Part shown: positions 53,599-62,449 of the stretch, piece after piece | Numbering within the stretch: the first letter of the stretch is position 1 | How the letters are laid out: each line of letters opens with the position of its first letter | Origin: Arsenophonus sp046530735 | Lineage (GTDB): Bacteria > Pseudomonadota > Gammaproteobacteria > Enterobacterales > Enterobacteriaceae | Reading direction: 5' to 3' | Assembly: GCA_046530735.1 (NCBI GenBank) | Contig: JBHEQV010000004.1 | Coordinates: 1-64,000 of the forward strand | DNA length: 64,000 nucleotides | Program-made: the position numbers and the translations under genes | The notes under the pieces: generated by a model | Told to the model about the DNA's origin: nothing | The model's input: only the letters and a program-made list of their open reading frames with translations | Database searches by the model: none

Positions 53599-54527
53599 TG
53601 AAAGCTGTTGTTTTTGCTTACCATGATATTGGTTGTGTAGGATTAAAAGCACTACAGAAGGCGGGCTTTGAAATTCAGGCTGTTTTTACACATACAGATG
53701 ATCCTAAAGAGAATCATTTCTTTTCCTCAGTTGCCTGTTTGGGAGAAGAGATGAGCTTGCCTGTATTTGCACCAAAAAATATCAATCATTTACTTTGGAT
53801 TGAACACATTGAGAAAATAAAACCAGATGTCATTTTCTCTTTTTACTATCGTCATATTCTTAGCCAAGATTTATTGGCGTTAGCTCCTAAAGGAGCTTTC
53901 AACTTACATGGTTCTTTATTACCTAAATATCGTGGCTGTGTGCCGATTAATTGGGCTATTTTGCATGGTGAAAGAGAGACCGGTGTCACTTTACATAAGA
54001 TGATAACCAAAGCAGATGCGGGTGATATTATTGGACAGAAAAGAATCATCATTGATGCAACAGATACCGCGTTAATGTTACATAAGAAAATTTCTCAAGG
54101 GGCTGAACAGCTTTTGGCTGATATATTACCCTTAATTAAAATGTCTAATTATTCAGAAACGCCACAAAATGAGAGTCAGGCAACCTATTTTGGCCGTCGT
54201 CGTGCTGAAGATGGTTTAATTGATTGGTCTAAATCTGCAACCGAAGTAAATAACTTAGTACGAGCAGTAACCAATCCATATCCAGGCGCATTTACTTATT
54301 TATCTGAGAGTAAAATAATTGTCTGGCGTGCCCACGTGCTAGAAAAGTCACATGATAAATTACCGGGTACAATCATTTCTACTAAGCCATTAGAAATAGC
54401 TTGCGGTCAAGGTGTACTTGAAATCCTAACTGGCCAGAATGCATCTGGCTTATGTGTTGAAGGATCGCGTTTAGCGGCTGAGATGGGAATTATGAAGGGC
54501 GTACATGTATTGGTACTAAACCGATGA
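53598..54527 (+). CDS. arnA: ArnA formyltransferase domain as a separate protein
   Basis: N-terminal half of ArnA, which formylates UDP-L-Ara4N with 10-formyl-tetrahydrofolate. Product of 309 residues; E. coli ArnA is one protein of 660. The catalytic residues Asn102, His104 (FNLHGSLLPK) and Asp140 (KADAGD) are in place. Position 114, arginine in E. coli (YRGRAP), is cysteine here (YRGCVP). It ends EMGIMKGVHVLVLNR, where the E. coli linker would continue. The stop TGA overlaps the ATG of the dehydrogenase half (ATGA), so a single-base deletion or two-base insertion near 54505-54516 split the gene. It is separated from its substrate supply, since arnB is dead. Confidence 0.93.
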   Translation: MKAVVFAYHDIGCVGLKALQKAGFEIQAVFTHTDDPKENHFFSSVACLGEEMSLPVFAPKNINHLLWIEHIEKIKPDVIFSFYYRHILSQDLLALAPKGAFNLHGSLLPKYRGCVPINWAILHGERETGVTLHKMITKADAGDIIGQKRIIIDATDTALMLHKKISQGAEQLLADILPLIKMSNYSETPQNESQATYFGRRRAEDGLIDWSKSATEVNNLVRAVTNPYPGAFTYLSESKIIVWRAHVLEKSHDKLPGTIISTKPLEIACGQGVLEILTGQNASGLCVEGSRLAAEMGIMKGVHVLVLNR

Positions 54528-55600
54528 CACAGGTAAAATGGCGTAAACGTGTTTTGATCTTGGGTGTAAATGGTTTTATTGGTAATCACTTAACCGAACG
54601 TTTATTAGTAGATGGTAACTATGACATCTATGGTTTAGATATCAGTTCATCTGCTGTTTCACGTTTTATTAATGATCCCTGTTTTGGATATGATCAGGGT
54701 TTTCATTTTGTTGAAGGTGATATCAGTATTCATACTGAGTGGATTGAATATCATATTAAAAAATGTGACATTATTCTACCATTAGTTGCTATTGCAACAC
54801 CAATTGAATATACCCGTAATCCATTAAAAGTTTTTGAGTTAGATTTTGAAGAAAACTTAAAGATAGTACGTTATTGTGTAAAATATAATAAACGTATTAT
54901 TTTCCCATCAACTTCTGAAGTTTACGGGATGTGTGATGATAAAGAATTTAATGAAGATACCTCTCATTTAATTGTGGGGCCAATTAATAAACAACGTTGG
55001 ATTTATTCTGTTTCTAAACAGTTATTGGATCGCGTTATTTGGGCATATGGTTCTAAAAAAGGATTAAAATTTACCTTATTTAGACCGTTTAATTGGATTG
55101 GCCCACGTCTCGATAGTTTAGATTCTGCCCGTATTGGTAGCTCACGAGCAATTACCCAATTAATTTTAAATTTGGTCGAAGGTTCACCGATAAAATTAGT
55201 TGATGGTGGTGCTCAAAAGCGTTGTTTTACTGATATTAAAGATGGTATTGAAGCATTATTTCGTATAATTAAAAATAAAGATGAAAAATGTGATGGTCAT
55301 ATTATTAATATTGGTAATCCAACTAATGAAGCAAGTATTGCTCAATTAGCTGATATGTTACTTGACAGTTTTGAAAAACATCCGTTACGTAAATACTTTC
55401 CTCCATTTGCTGGCATCAAAAAGATTGAAAGTAGTAGTTACTATGGTGAGGGATATCAAGATGTTGAATATCGTAGACCTAGTATTAAAAATGCGTATCG
55501 TTTGCTCAATTGGCAGCCAACTATTGATCTAAATCAGACTATTGATGAAACGTTAGATTTTTTTTTACAAGCTGCTGTAGAAGAATTAGATAAAAAATAA
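54524..55600 (+). CDS. arnA: ArnA UDP-glucuronate dehydrogenase/decarboxylase domain as a separate protein
   Basis: C-terminal half of ArnA, which oxidatively decarboxylates UDP-glucuronate to UDP-Ara4O. Product of 358 residues, beginning MTQVKWRKRVLILGVNGFIG. The ATG is a former internal methionine of the linker. NAD-binding GVNGFIG, catalytic SEVYG (Ser/Glu), YSVSK (Tyr, Lys) and the arginine in YRRPSIKNA are intact. No clear ribosome-binding site precedes the ATG, so translation probably restarts at the ATGA overlap with the formyltransferase half. Its stop overlaps arnD (TAATG). Confidence 0.93.
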   Translation: MTQVKWRKRVLILGVNGFIGNHLTERLLVDGNYDIYGLDISSSAVSRFINDPCFGYDQGFHFVEGDISIHTEWIEYHIKKCDIILPLVAIATPIEYTRNPLKVFELDFEENLKIVRYCVKYNKRIIFPSTSEVYGMCDDKEFNEDTSHLIVGPINKQRWIYSVSKQLLDRVIWAYGSKKGLKFTLFRPFNWIGPRLDSLDSARIGSSRAITQLILNLVEGSPIKLVDGGAQKRCFTDIKDGIEALFRIIKNKDEKCDGHIINIGNPTNEASIAQLADMLLDSFEKHPLRKYFPPFAGIKKIESSSYYGEGYQDVEYRRPSIKNAYRLLNWQPTIDLNQTIDETLDFFLQAAVEELDKK

Positions 55601-56493
55601 TGAAGAAAATTGGCTTAAGAATTGATGTAGATACCTATCAAGGTACCAAAGAAGGTGTGTTACAATTACTTAAAGTGCTCTCTAAGTATAAAATTAGAGC
55701 CAGTTTTTTTTTCAGTGTCGGTCCAGATAATATGGGGCGACATTTATGGCGCCTGGTTCGACCTAAATTTTTATGGAAAATGCTAAAATTGAATGCGACA
55801 TCAATATATGGTTGGGATATTTTTTTAGCCGGTACAGCGTGGTCAGGTAAAAAAATAGCTGATAATTTAGGTTACTTAATGAAGAAAACATTGAATGAAG
55901 GTCATGAAGTTGGGTTACATGCATGGGATCATCAAGGTTGGCAAGCTAATGTAGCTAAATGGTCAAGAGCTAAATTAGTCGAACAAATTAAATTAGGCGT
56001 GGATGCACTTGAGTCCGTAACGGGCGTTATTGTGAAATGTTCAGCTGTAGCTGGTTGGCGATCCGATGAACGTGTATTAATGGCAAAAGAAAATTTTAAA
56101 TTTGATTACAATAGTGATTGTCGTGGTACTCATCCTTTTCGTCCTATTTTATTAGATGGTTCAATTGGTACGGTACAAATTCCTGTAACACTACCGACTT
56201 ATGATGAAGTCGTTGGCAGTTTGGTTAAAGATGAAAACTATAATGATTTTATTATTAACGCGATGCAGAAAGATACAGGAACACCTATTTATACTGTTCA
56301 TTCTGAAGTAGAAGGTATGTCTAAATCTATGCAATTTGACTGCTTATTAGAGAGAATGGTTACAGAACAAATGATATTTTGTCCATTATATGAATTCATA
56401 CCAAATGATATAGATTCTTTACCACAAGGAAAAGTTATTCGTTCATCTTTTCCGGGTCGTGAGGGTTGGCTAGGGTGTCAATACGAGGTATAG
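55600..56493 (+). CDS. arnD: 4-deoxy-4-formamido-L-arabinose-phosphoundecaprenol deformylase
   Basis: Polysaccharide-deacetylase-family enzyme that removes the formyl group on the lipid carrier and so drives the pathway forward. Product of 297 residues (E. coli 296). The metal-binding motifs are visible as RIDVDTYQGT at the N-terminus and HEVGLHAWDHQGW around residues 105-117, plus AGWRSD. Start overlaps the stop of the preceding arnA part. arnT begins six bases after its stop. Confidence 0.96.
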   Translation: MKKIGLRIDVDTYQGTKEGVLQLLKVLSKYKIRASFFFSVGPDNMGRHLWRLVRPKFLWKMLKLNATSIYGWDIFLAGTAWSGKKIADNLGYLMKKTLNEGHEVGLHAWDHQGWQANVAKWSRAKLVEQIKLGVDALESVTGVIVKCSAVAGWRSDERVLMAKENFKFDYNSDCRGTHPFRPILLDGSIGTVQIPVTLPTYDEVVGSLVKDENYNDFIINAMQKDTGTPIYTVHSEVEGMSKSMQFDCLLERMVTEQMIFCPLYEFIPNDIDSLPQGKVIRSSFPGREGWLGCQYEV

Positions 56494-56499
56494 CGCTTG

Positions 56500-58164
56500 A
56501 TGTTAACTAAACAGTTACAAAAAATAAGTGCTTTTTTATTAGCACTTTTTTTTATTTTTACTTATTTAGTACCGTTAAATGAGAGATTGCTATGGCAGCC
56601 AGATGAAACTCGTTATGCAGAAATTAGTCGAGAAATGTTGCAAAAAGGTAATTGGATTGTGCCTTATTTGCTTAATATTCGCTATTTTGAAAAGCCAGTA
56701 GCCGGATATTGGATAAATAATATCAGTCAAATGATATTTGGTGATACTAATTTTTCAGTCCGTTTTGGTGCTGTGTTTGCGATTATAGTCACCACCAGCT
56801 TAATTTACTGCTTGGCAATACTATTGTGGTGTAATCGAAATATCGCGTTTATTGCCAGTTTAATATATATTTCGATGTTTTTAGTTTTTGCGATTGGTAC
56901 CTATAGTGTACTGGATCCGATGCTTACTATGTGGCTTACTGCTTGTATGGTATCTTCTTTTTGGTTATTAAAAGCATCAACGGTTCCCTTAAAGTTACTT
57001 GCTTGGACAGTTATGGGGTTTACCTCTGGTGTAGCCTTTATAACTAAGGGTTTTTTAGCATTAGCTATTCCAGTTATTGTCATGCTGCCAGTCATGCTTT
57101 ATCAAAAACGTTTTATTGAGATGCTCAAATTTGGTAATATAGGTATAATTAGTGCGGCATTGATAAGTCTTCCTTGGGTATTAGCTGTTAATAAATATGA
57201 ACCTGATTATTGGCATTATTTTTTTTGGATAGAACATATTCAACGCTTTTTATCAGAAAATGCCCAACATAAAACGCCTTTTTGGTTTTATATTCCAATT
57301 ATTACATTTGGTGTAATACCCTGGTTAGGGCTTTTACCAGGTGCAATATATAAGAGTTGGCAGGAACGAAAAATTAATCCGGAGATGTTTTTTCTACTTT
57401 GTTGGTTTACGATTCCTTTCGTATTTTTTAGTATTGCTAAAGGTAAATTACTTACTTATATGTTGCCAATTATGGCACCGCTTGCATTAATGATGGCAAA
57501 ATATGCGGTTGATTGTATTAAAAATCGCAATCTAGCACCCATTAAATTTAATGGAGTTATCAATATCGCTTTTGCTATATTGGCTATTATTACTTTGATT
57601 ATTATGGGATTATTTGTTGAACATCCTTTGTATACACCAATTGAGTGGCATAAACTGGTATTAGGCATAACAGTTTTTTGCATTTGGTTAATTATTGCCT
57701 ATTTTAGTCTAAAATCCAATGCCAGGTATTGGATGTGTTGTGCTGCATGTTCTTTAGCTTTGAGCTTATCAATAAGTTATACGTTACCGCAAGATACTAT
57801 TGATTCTAAATTACCACAGCAACTAATTCGGCAAAATATATCTTTGTTGGAACAAAGTAAATTTGTGCTGACGAATAATGTTGGACTAGGTGCAGCGTTG
57901 GCATGGGAATTACATCAAAGTGATATTTTTTTATATGAAAAATCAGGTGAATTAAGATATGGTTTAAATTATCCGGATAGCCAATTTCGCTTAATTAAGC
58001 AAAGTAATTTTGCTAAATGGCTTAGTCAATCACGCAAAGAAGGAAAAATTTCAGTGGTTTTTTTATTACGTAAAAATGAAAGGCTACCTAATAATATTCC
58101 TAAGCCTGATCATGTAGTTCGTAATACACGAATAGTAATAATGACTTATCAGCAGCAGCCATGA
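56500..58164 (+). CDS. arnT: L-Ara4N lipid A transferase
   Basis: Multi-pass inner-membrane GT83 transferase that moves L-Ara4N from undecaprenyl phosphate to lipid A phosphates, which lowers the binding of cationic peptides such as polymyxin. Starting at the ATG at 56500 the product has 554 residues (E. coli 550); a TTG one codon earlier is less likely. The catalytic loop shows PDETRYAEISREM near residue 35 and FEKPVAGYW near 65. About a dozen hydrophobic helices follow, then a C-terminal periplasmic domain with GLNYPDSQFR. It overlaps arnE by ATGA. No stop or frameshift occurs over 1.66 kb. Confidence 0.95.
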   Translation: MLTKQLQKISAFLLALFFIFTYLVPLNERLLWQPDETRYAEISREMLQKGNWIVPYLLNIRYFEKPVAGYWINNISQMIFGDTNFSVRFGAVFAIIVTTSLIYCLAILLWCNRNIAFIASLIYISMFLVFAIGTYSVLDPMLTMWLTACMVSSFWLLKASTVPLKLLAWTVMGFTSGVAFITKGFLALAIPVIVMLPVMLYQKRFIEMLKFGNIGIISAALISLPWVLAVNKYEPDYWHYFFWIEHIQRFLSENAQHKTPFWFYIPIITFGVIPWLGLLPGAIYKSWQERKINPEMFFLLCWFTIPFVFFSIAKGKLLTYMLPIMAPLALMMAKYAVDCIKNRNLAPIKFNGVINIAFAILAIITLIIMGLFVEHPLYTPIEWHKLVLGITVFCIWLIIAYFSLKSNARYWMCCAACSLALSLSISYTLPQDTIDSKLPQQLIRQNISLLEQSKFVLTNNVGLGAALAWELHQSDIFLYEKSGELRYGLNYPDSQFRLIKQSNFAKWLSQSRKEGKISVVFLLRKNERLPNNIPKPDHVVRNTRIVIMTYQQQP

Positions 58165-58499
58165 CGTATTTTTTATTATTAATAATTGTTAGCTTGTTAA
58201 CTTGTGTTGGACAGGCTTGTCAAAAGCAAGCAGTAATATATTGGCAAAGTGATTTGCCAATAAAAAATAGTTTAATCTTTAAATGGTTTCTGATAGCGAT
58301 TATTTTGCTTATTTTAGGAATGATATTCTGGCTTAAATTACTACAAATTTTACCGCTTAGTATTGCTTATCCTATGTTAAGCATTAACTTTGTTATTGTT
58401 ACACTGATTGGGCAATTTATCTATCGAGAGAATATAAGTATTAAACATTGGATAGGCGTATTTTTTATAATGCTGGGTATTGTTTTATTAAACATATGA
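58161..58499 (+). CDS. arnE: Undecaprenyl-phosphate-Ara4N flippase subunit ArnE
   Basis: Small four-helix membrane protein of the SMR/DMT type which, with ArnF, flips undecaprenyl-phosphate-Ara4N to the periplasmic side. Product of 112 residues (E. coli 111). Hydrophobic segments lie at about residues 1-15, 36-58, 62-80 and 94-112; LSIAYPMLSINFVIV is characteristic. It overlaps arnT upstream and arnF downstream by four bases each. Confidence 0.93.
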   Translation: MTYFLLLIIVSLLTCVGQACQKQAVIYWQSDLPIKNSLIFKWFLIAIILLILGMIFWLKLLQILPLSIAYPMLSINFVIVTLIGQFIYRENISIKHWIGVFFIMLGIVLLNI

Positions 58500-58894
58500 A
58501 AGGTTATTTTTGGGGTATTGGTAGTGTGATCTTCATCACTTTAGCTCAGCTTTATTTAAAATCTGGAGTAACTATATTAGATTCGTTTAAATTAAATCAT
58601 CAATGGATGGATGTTAATTGGTTATTTGAAAATTTATCGACCTTTGGTTTGATTTTTATCGGTTTTATTGGCTATGCACTTTCAATGGTTTGTTGGTTAT
58701 TTTCCTTGAGGTTTTTAGCTTTAAGTAAAGCTTATTCATTAATTAGTTTAAGCTATGTACTAGTTTATTTATTTGCAATCACTTTGCCTTGGTTTAATGA
58801 ATCAACGACATTTATTAAATTTATTGGACTAGTATTTATTTTGCTAGGTATTTGGATTATTTCTCGGCCTGAAGTAACAAGCCAAAAAAGCTAA
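58496..58894 (+). CDS. arnF: Undecaprenyl-phosphate-Ara4N flippase subunit ArnF
   Basis: Partner of ArnE. The start is placed at the ATG at 58496 (MKGYFWGIGSVIFITLAQ), overlapping the arnE stop. An upstream in-frame ATG at 58448 inside arnE would add 16 residues that do not belong to the family. Product of 132 residues (E. coli 128) with four hydrophobic segments. It ends the arn operon; nlpC starts 145 bases later and probably has its own promoter. Confidence 0.92.
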   Translation: MKGYFWGIGSVIFITLAQLYLKSGVTILDSFKLNHQWMDVNWLFENLSTFGLIFIGFIGYALSMVCWLFSLRFLALSKAYSLISLSYVLVYLFAITLPWFNESTTFIKFIGLVFILLGIWIISRPEVTSQKS

Positions 58895-59039
58895 TAAAGC
58901 TAAAAAATGGCAGAATATTTATTTCTATAGTTTTAGTGTTTTGCTAAAAATAGTGGTTATTTCTTAATAAGAACTTGGTTTTTTTATTTAATTCTAATTA
59001 AAGTCTATTTAATTATCCTATTAATGGTAAGGCTGCTTT

Positions 59040-59522
59040 ATGCTAATAAGAATTAAACATTTGTTTTTTTTATTTTATTTAATTTTAGTTGGCTGCTCCT
59101 CTACACTAAATAATATAGCTCCACCGTTAAAAAGCCAACTTTCTGATCCTATCATGACTATTTCTCAGCTTAAGGATCAACTATCGCAATGGTATGGCAC
59201 GCCATATCGTTATGGTGGTTTATCATTAACTGGAATTGATTGTTCAGGATTTGTTTATCGAACTTTTAGTGACCGTTTTGCCATTCAATTACCGCGCACG
59301 ACAATAGTTCAAATAACTTATGGCACCAGTATTAATATTACGGATCTTATGCCTGGCGATTTAGTTTTTTTTAAAACCAGCTCAGATAAAAATGGTATAC
59401 ATGTTGGTATTTATGATACGGATAATACTTTTATTCATGCATCAACCAGTAAAGGAGTTATCCGTTCTTCGTTAAACAATATCTACTGGCGCAAGATTTT
59501 CTGGCAGGCACGCCGTATTTAA
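59040..59522 (+). CDS. nlpC: NlpC/P60-family lipoprotein, probable peptidoglycan endopeptidase
   Basis: Secreted lipoprotein with an NlpC/P60 cysteine peptidase domain that should cut peptide cross-links or stems of peptidoglycan. Product of 160 residues. The signal peptide ends in the lipobox LVGC (Cys19). The catalytic triad is visible as Cys68 (GIDCSGF), His121 (GIHVGIY) and His133 (FIHAST). It closely follows E. coli NlpC to the last residues (FWQARRI). It lies near btuD and ihfA in E. coli; here the arn operon and ihfA lie upstream, and btuD is not found. Confidence 0.95.
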   Translation: MLIRIKHLFFLFYLILVGCSSTLNNIAPPLKSQLSDPIMTISQLKDQLSQWYGTPYRYGGLSLTGIDCSGFVYRTFSDRFAIQLPRTTIVQITYGTSINITDLMPGDLVFFKTSSDKNGIHVGIYDTDNTFIHASTSKGVIRSSLNNIYWRKIFWQARRI

Positions 59523-59736
59523 ATATTGTTTTAGTTATAAAACTTTTTATCTTTTTTATAGTAAAATAAATGTAGGCTAGCAAAATTTTTATGGCTTTAA
59601 TATGTCTTTTATTCTGAATCATTTAATTTTTAATTTAATTTAAATGTTTTTAAAAGGATATTTTTGTTAAATAGTTGTTAATCAGTGAATTATGTTTTTA
59701 ATTAATAAAGAATTTGTTGTTATTGATCTGGATAAA

Positions 59737-59910
59737 GAGTTATGCTCATTTCTGGTGTATGGGATTTCGGAGATCCTGATATATCCTCCTGATTTATTTC
59801 GTGAATAATTTCAATAATATTGAAGTAATATGCTATGAAAGTCTACCTTATATATGTATCCGTAAAACTAGATATTACCTGTCCTTCCTAATCATGAACT
59901 TAACCATTTT
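59737..59910 (+). mobile_element. IS256-family remnant 12, left end only
   Basis: Left terminus (GAGTTATGCTCATTTCTGGTGTATGG, given here in part, from about 59737) and leader through TCATGAACTTAACC near 59908, where the transposase N-terminus would begin. The rest is missing. It is among the best-preserved left ends. Element copy B lies about 270 bases to the right, followed by another left end in inverse orientation. Confidence 0.82.
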
Positions 59911-60179
59911 TTAATAGAATAGCGAAAACAATTAATTTCTGCTAAAAGAAGAAAGAATCGATTTACTAGATCTATTGTAAGTTAAACTTTCATTGAAGTG
60001 TATAGTTATTTATTTAATGCTTTAATTTTACAGATATTAATCATAGATTTAATTTGATAGCCATCTTTTTTTTTATTTTTATATATTCTTTATAAGAAGA
60101 ATACCGTTGCCTACTTGTCAAGCAGAATATCGATAAAAAATAGTTTATTACTACACAAAATCTATTTATATAGAGCTAT

Positions 60180-61880
60180 GCACAAGAATCCTTTCATCAA
60201 AAGGCAAACTTTGGTTTTTTTAGTTTTTATGAGTCGTTATTTCCAGTCCTTTTTACCTCTACACCTTTGATGACACTGCACGTCGTTGACGATTCAACAA
60301 TAAACTATAGTAACCGGCTCCATCTAAAATACCTTGCTAAAATATGGCTAATATATTATGCTCGATCATTTCTTCCTTCGTTAATATCTGATCTCAATAC
60401 TGCTTAATCAGATAATCATAATAATATATAACCTCTCCCCCTCTTTGGTAATGCCGCAGTTTTTACCGCAAATATCGGTTGGTGTAAGGTTATAGGGGTC
60501 CCCAAGCTATTTCATACTATGCCAGGAACTCTTTCCTTCTCATCTTTTTAGAAAATCGCACTTTTTCTAGCAACGTTTGTATCATTATCCTTCAAATAAC
60601 GTTGTTACTGGTTCCTGATGAAGATATACCAAGATCAGGAAAGACTTTACTGAGATTTATCAGTCATCGCTGTGACTCATCATCTTGATAACAGTGTCTT
60701 ATGAGATTTCTTCGACTGTTTTTTAGAAATAGCTCACACCATATAACATATTTAATATATAAAACCGCCACAAATGACGGAGAAATGAGCATATGAATAT
60801 TGATTGAATTATCAATCATAAGTGTATAAAACACAGAAAATACCAATTTCGATATTCTGTCTTCCGTGTGCCATTGTAGGATAAGTGTGAGTGGAGTCAA
60901 AAACAGAGTATTGATGTAGTATTTAGTTTTTGCTAAAAAAAAAGACCAAATAAGATGGGTATAAGTGAAAGTAATACATTATAAGTTTGCAGTCGAGTAT
61001 AAAATATGAATCCGCTGTCTTAATCGCTGCTCAATAGCATTGATGTTCCATAAACTGCAGGCTTTTAACTTACATCTATCCCTAAAAAACAATGATGATG
61101 AACATTAGGAGATAGAGATAGCAATAAACGCCTATTGGAATAAATTCATAACACAAGTGTTGCAGGAAAGCATTCGCTCTATAGATAAACTGGTCTACAA
61201 GTTTTGACACTTTCACCATGTTTTCAAGAAATTTATTTCAGTCCTCACCTCATCAATAGTGAAAATTAGTTTAGCTTGCGCTGAGGGAGAATTATACATC
61301 TTTGTATGTTACCCTGAGTATTTTGCCAGAGAAATGGAACTCATCATCCTGTTCATTTTTATCAGGTCTATTTCTCCAGTTATCTTTGTATTTATCCCAG
61401 GATGAGGCTAAGGGTACAGGGAATTATCCCTAGTTCCCTATAGATAATAAATTTATAAGCAAGAATACATTTCAGTCAGTCATTGTCTAATAAAGTTGTA
61501 TCCAGTGTCATCGACTTAACCTGGACATACATTGCTAAAAATCTCGGATAATCGTGATTAGAGTCGAATAATATTTGCGTGCTAAAATTAAAAATCAAGA
61601 ATTAAACGATTTTCTGTATGGCCTCTTTTAGGGTGTCAAAAAAAATTTAGTTAGTCTAATCCTCATTCATTTTATGAGGGATATGATAAAATGCTTTGGG
61701 TAAATAAAATGTATAATAGGTGAAGTTACGTGCTGTTTGCTGATTTATCTCATTTATGTTTTCTAGGAAATTTCAAAGCCATCTATATGAATTCCTAAAA
61801 AATTAACATATTGTAAAATATAAAACAGTACTTAAATCATGAACATTAATAAAGAAGTGTATCTGCATCGCTTACACCAT
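60180..61880. mobile_element. Unclassified repeated element, copy B
   Basis: About 1.7 kb, inverted relative to copy A (27310-29120). It shares CAAAAGGCAAA/GGATTC-type text near 60185-60205, the DNSINIHMLISPSFVAVLYI-coding stretch (minus strand, near 60770-60840), AGTTGTATCCAGTGTCATCGA near 61490, and AATTAACATATTG at 61801-61813. No usable frame survives. It is flanked by two IS256 left ends that point inward. The family could not be assigned. Confidence 0.55.
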
Positions 61881-61904
61881 ACTATTCTACATTCATGTAA
61901 TGAA

Positions 61905-62052
61905 TCAGGATAATATCTGATTTCGCGGATATTTTAAGGTAGAACTTTCATGGCATATCATCTCTCTTTTGTTAAAATTATTCATAAAATCAATCAATCA
62001 GCAGGATACGACATCATCTCTAAAACTTTATATAACAGAAATATATATAACT
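61905..62052 (-). mobile_element. IS256-family remnant 13, left end only
   Basis: Only the leader and the left terminus of a minus-strand copy remain: GATAATATCTGATTTCGCGG near 61911, CATGGCATATCATCTCTC near 61950, and the end near 62052 (ACAGAAATATATATAACT). No transposase coding text is left. It forms an inverted pair with remnant 12 around element copy B. Confidence 0.78.
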
Positions 62053-62449
62053 GATAAATAATAGAGTAGTTCATTTATTTTTAAATTATTTTTATTTTTT
62101 TAAAATGTAATATTTACATGAATATGATATTCATCATCTTTATTTTTTAGAAATTTGAATATCGATTATTATCTATAATAAATAATTTCTTATAAGAAAT
62201 TAGTGAGATCTGATACTTTTTTATTCTTAATTGATAATATTTAATACATCATTCAATGAATTAGTATTGATTTAACTGCTTAATTTAATTAGTTATATGA
62301 ATTTATTATTCTTATTTAATTAATAAAGAAACAATATGCATAAATGTTAATATGACACATGCAACTATGAAAAAAAGTGTTTTTAAGGCATAATATGGTG
62401 CAATTAATCTACTAGAAATGCTTTGTATCAACTAAAAATAGAGATAGTC
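62053..62449. other. Gap upstream of the xerD remnant, no gene recognised
   Basis: AT-rich sequence. In E. coli fldB lies upstream of xerD, but no flavodoxin motif can be read here. Confidence 0.35.
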
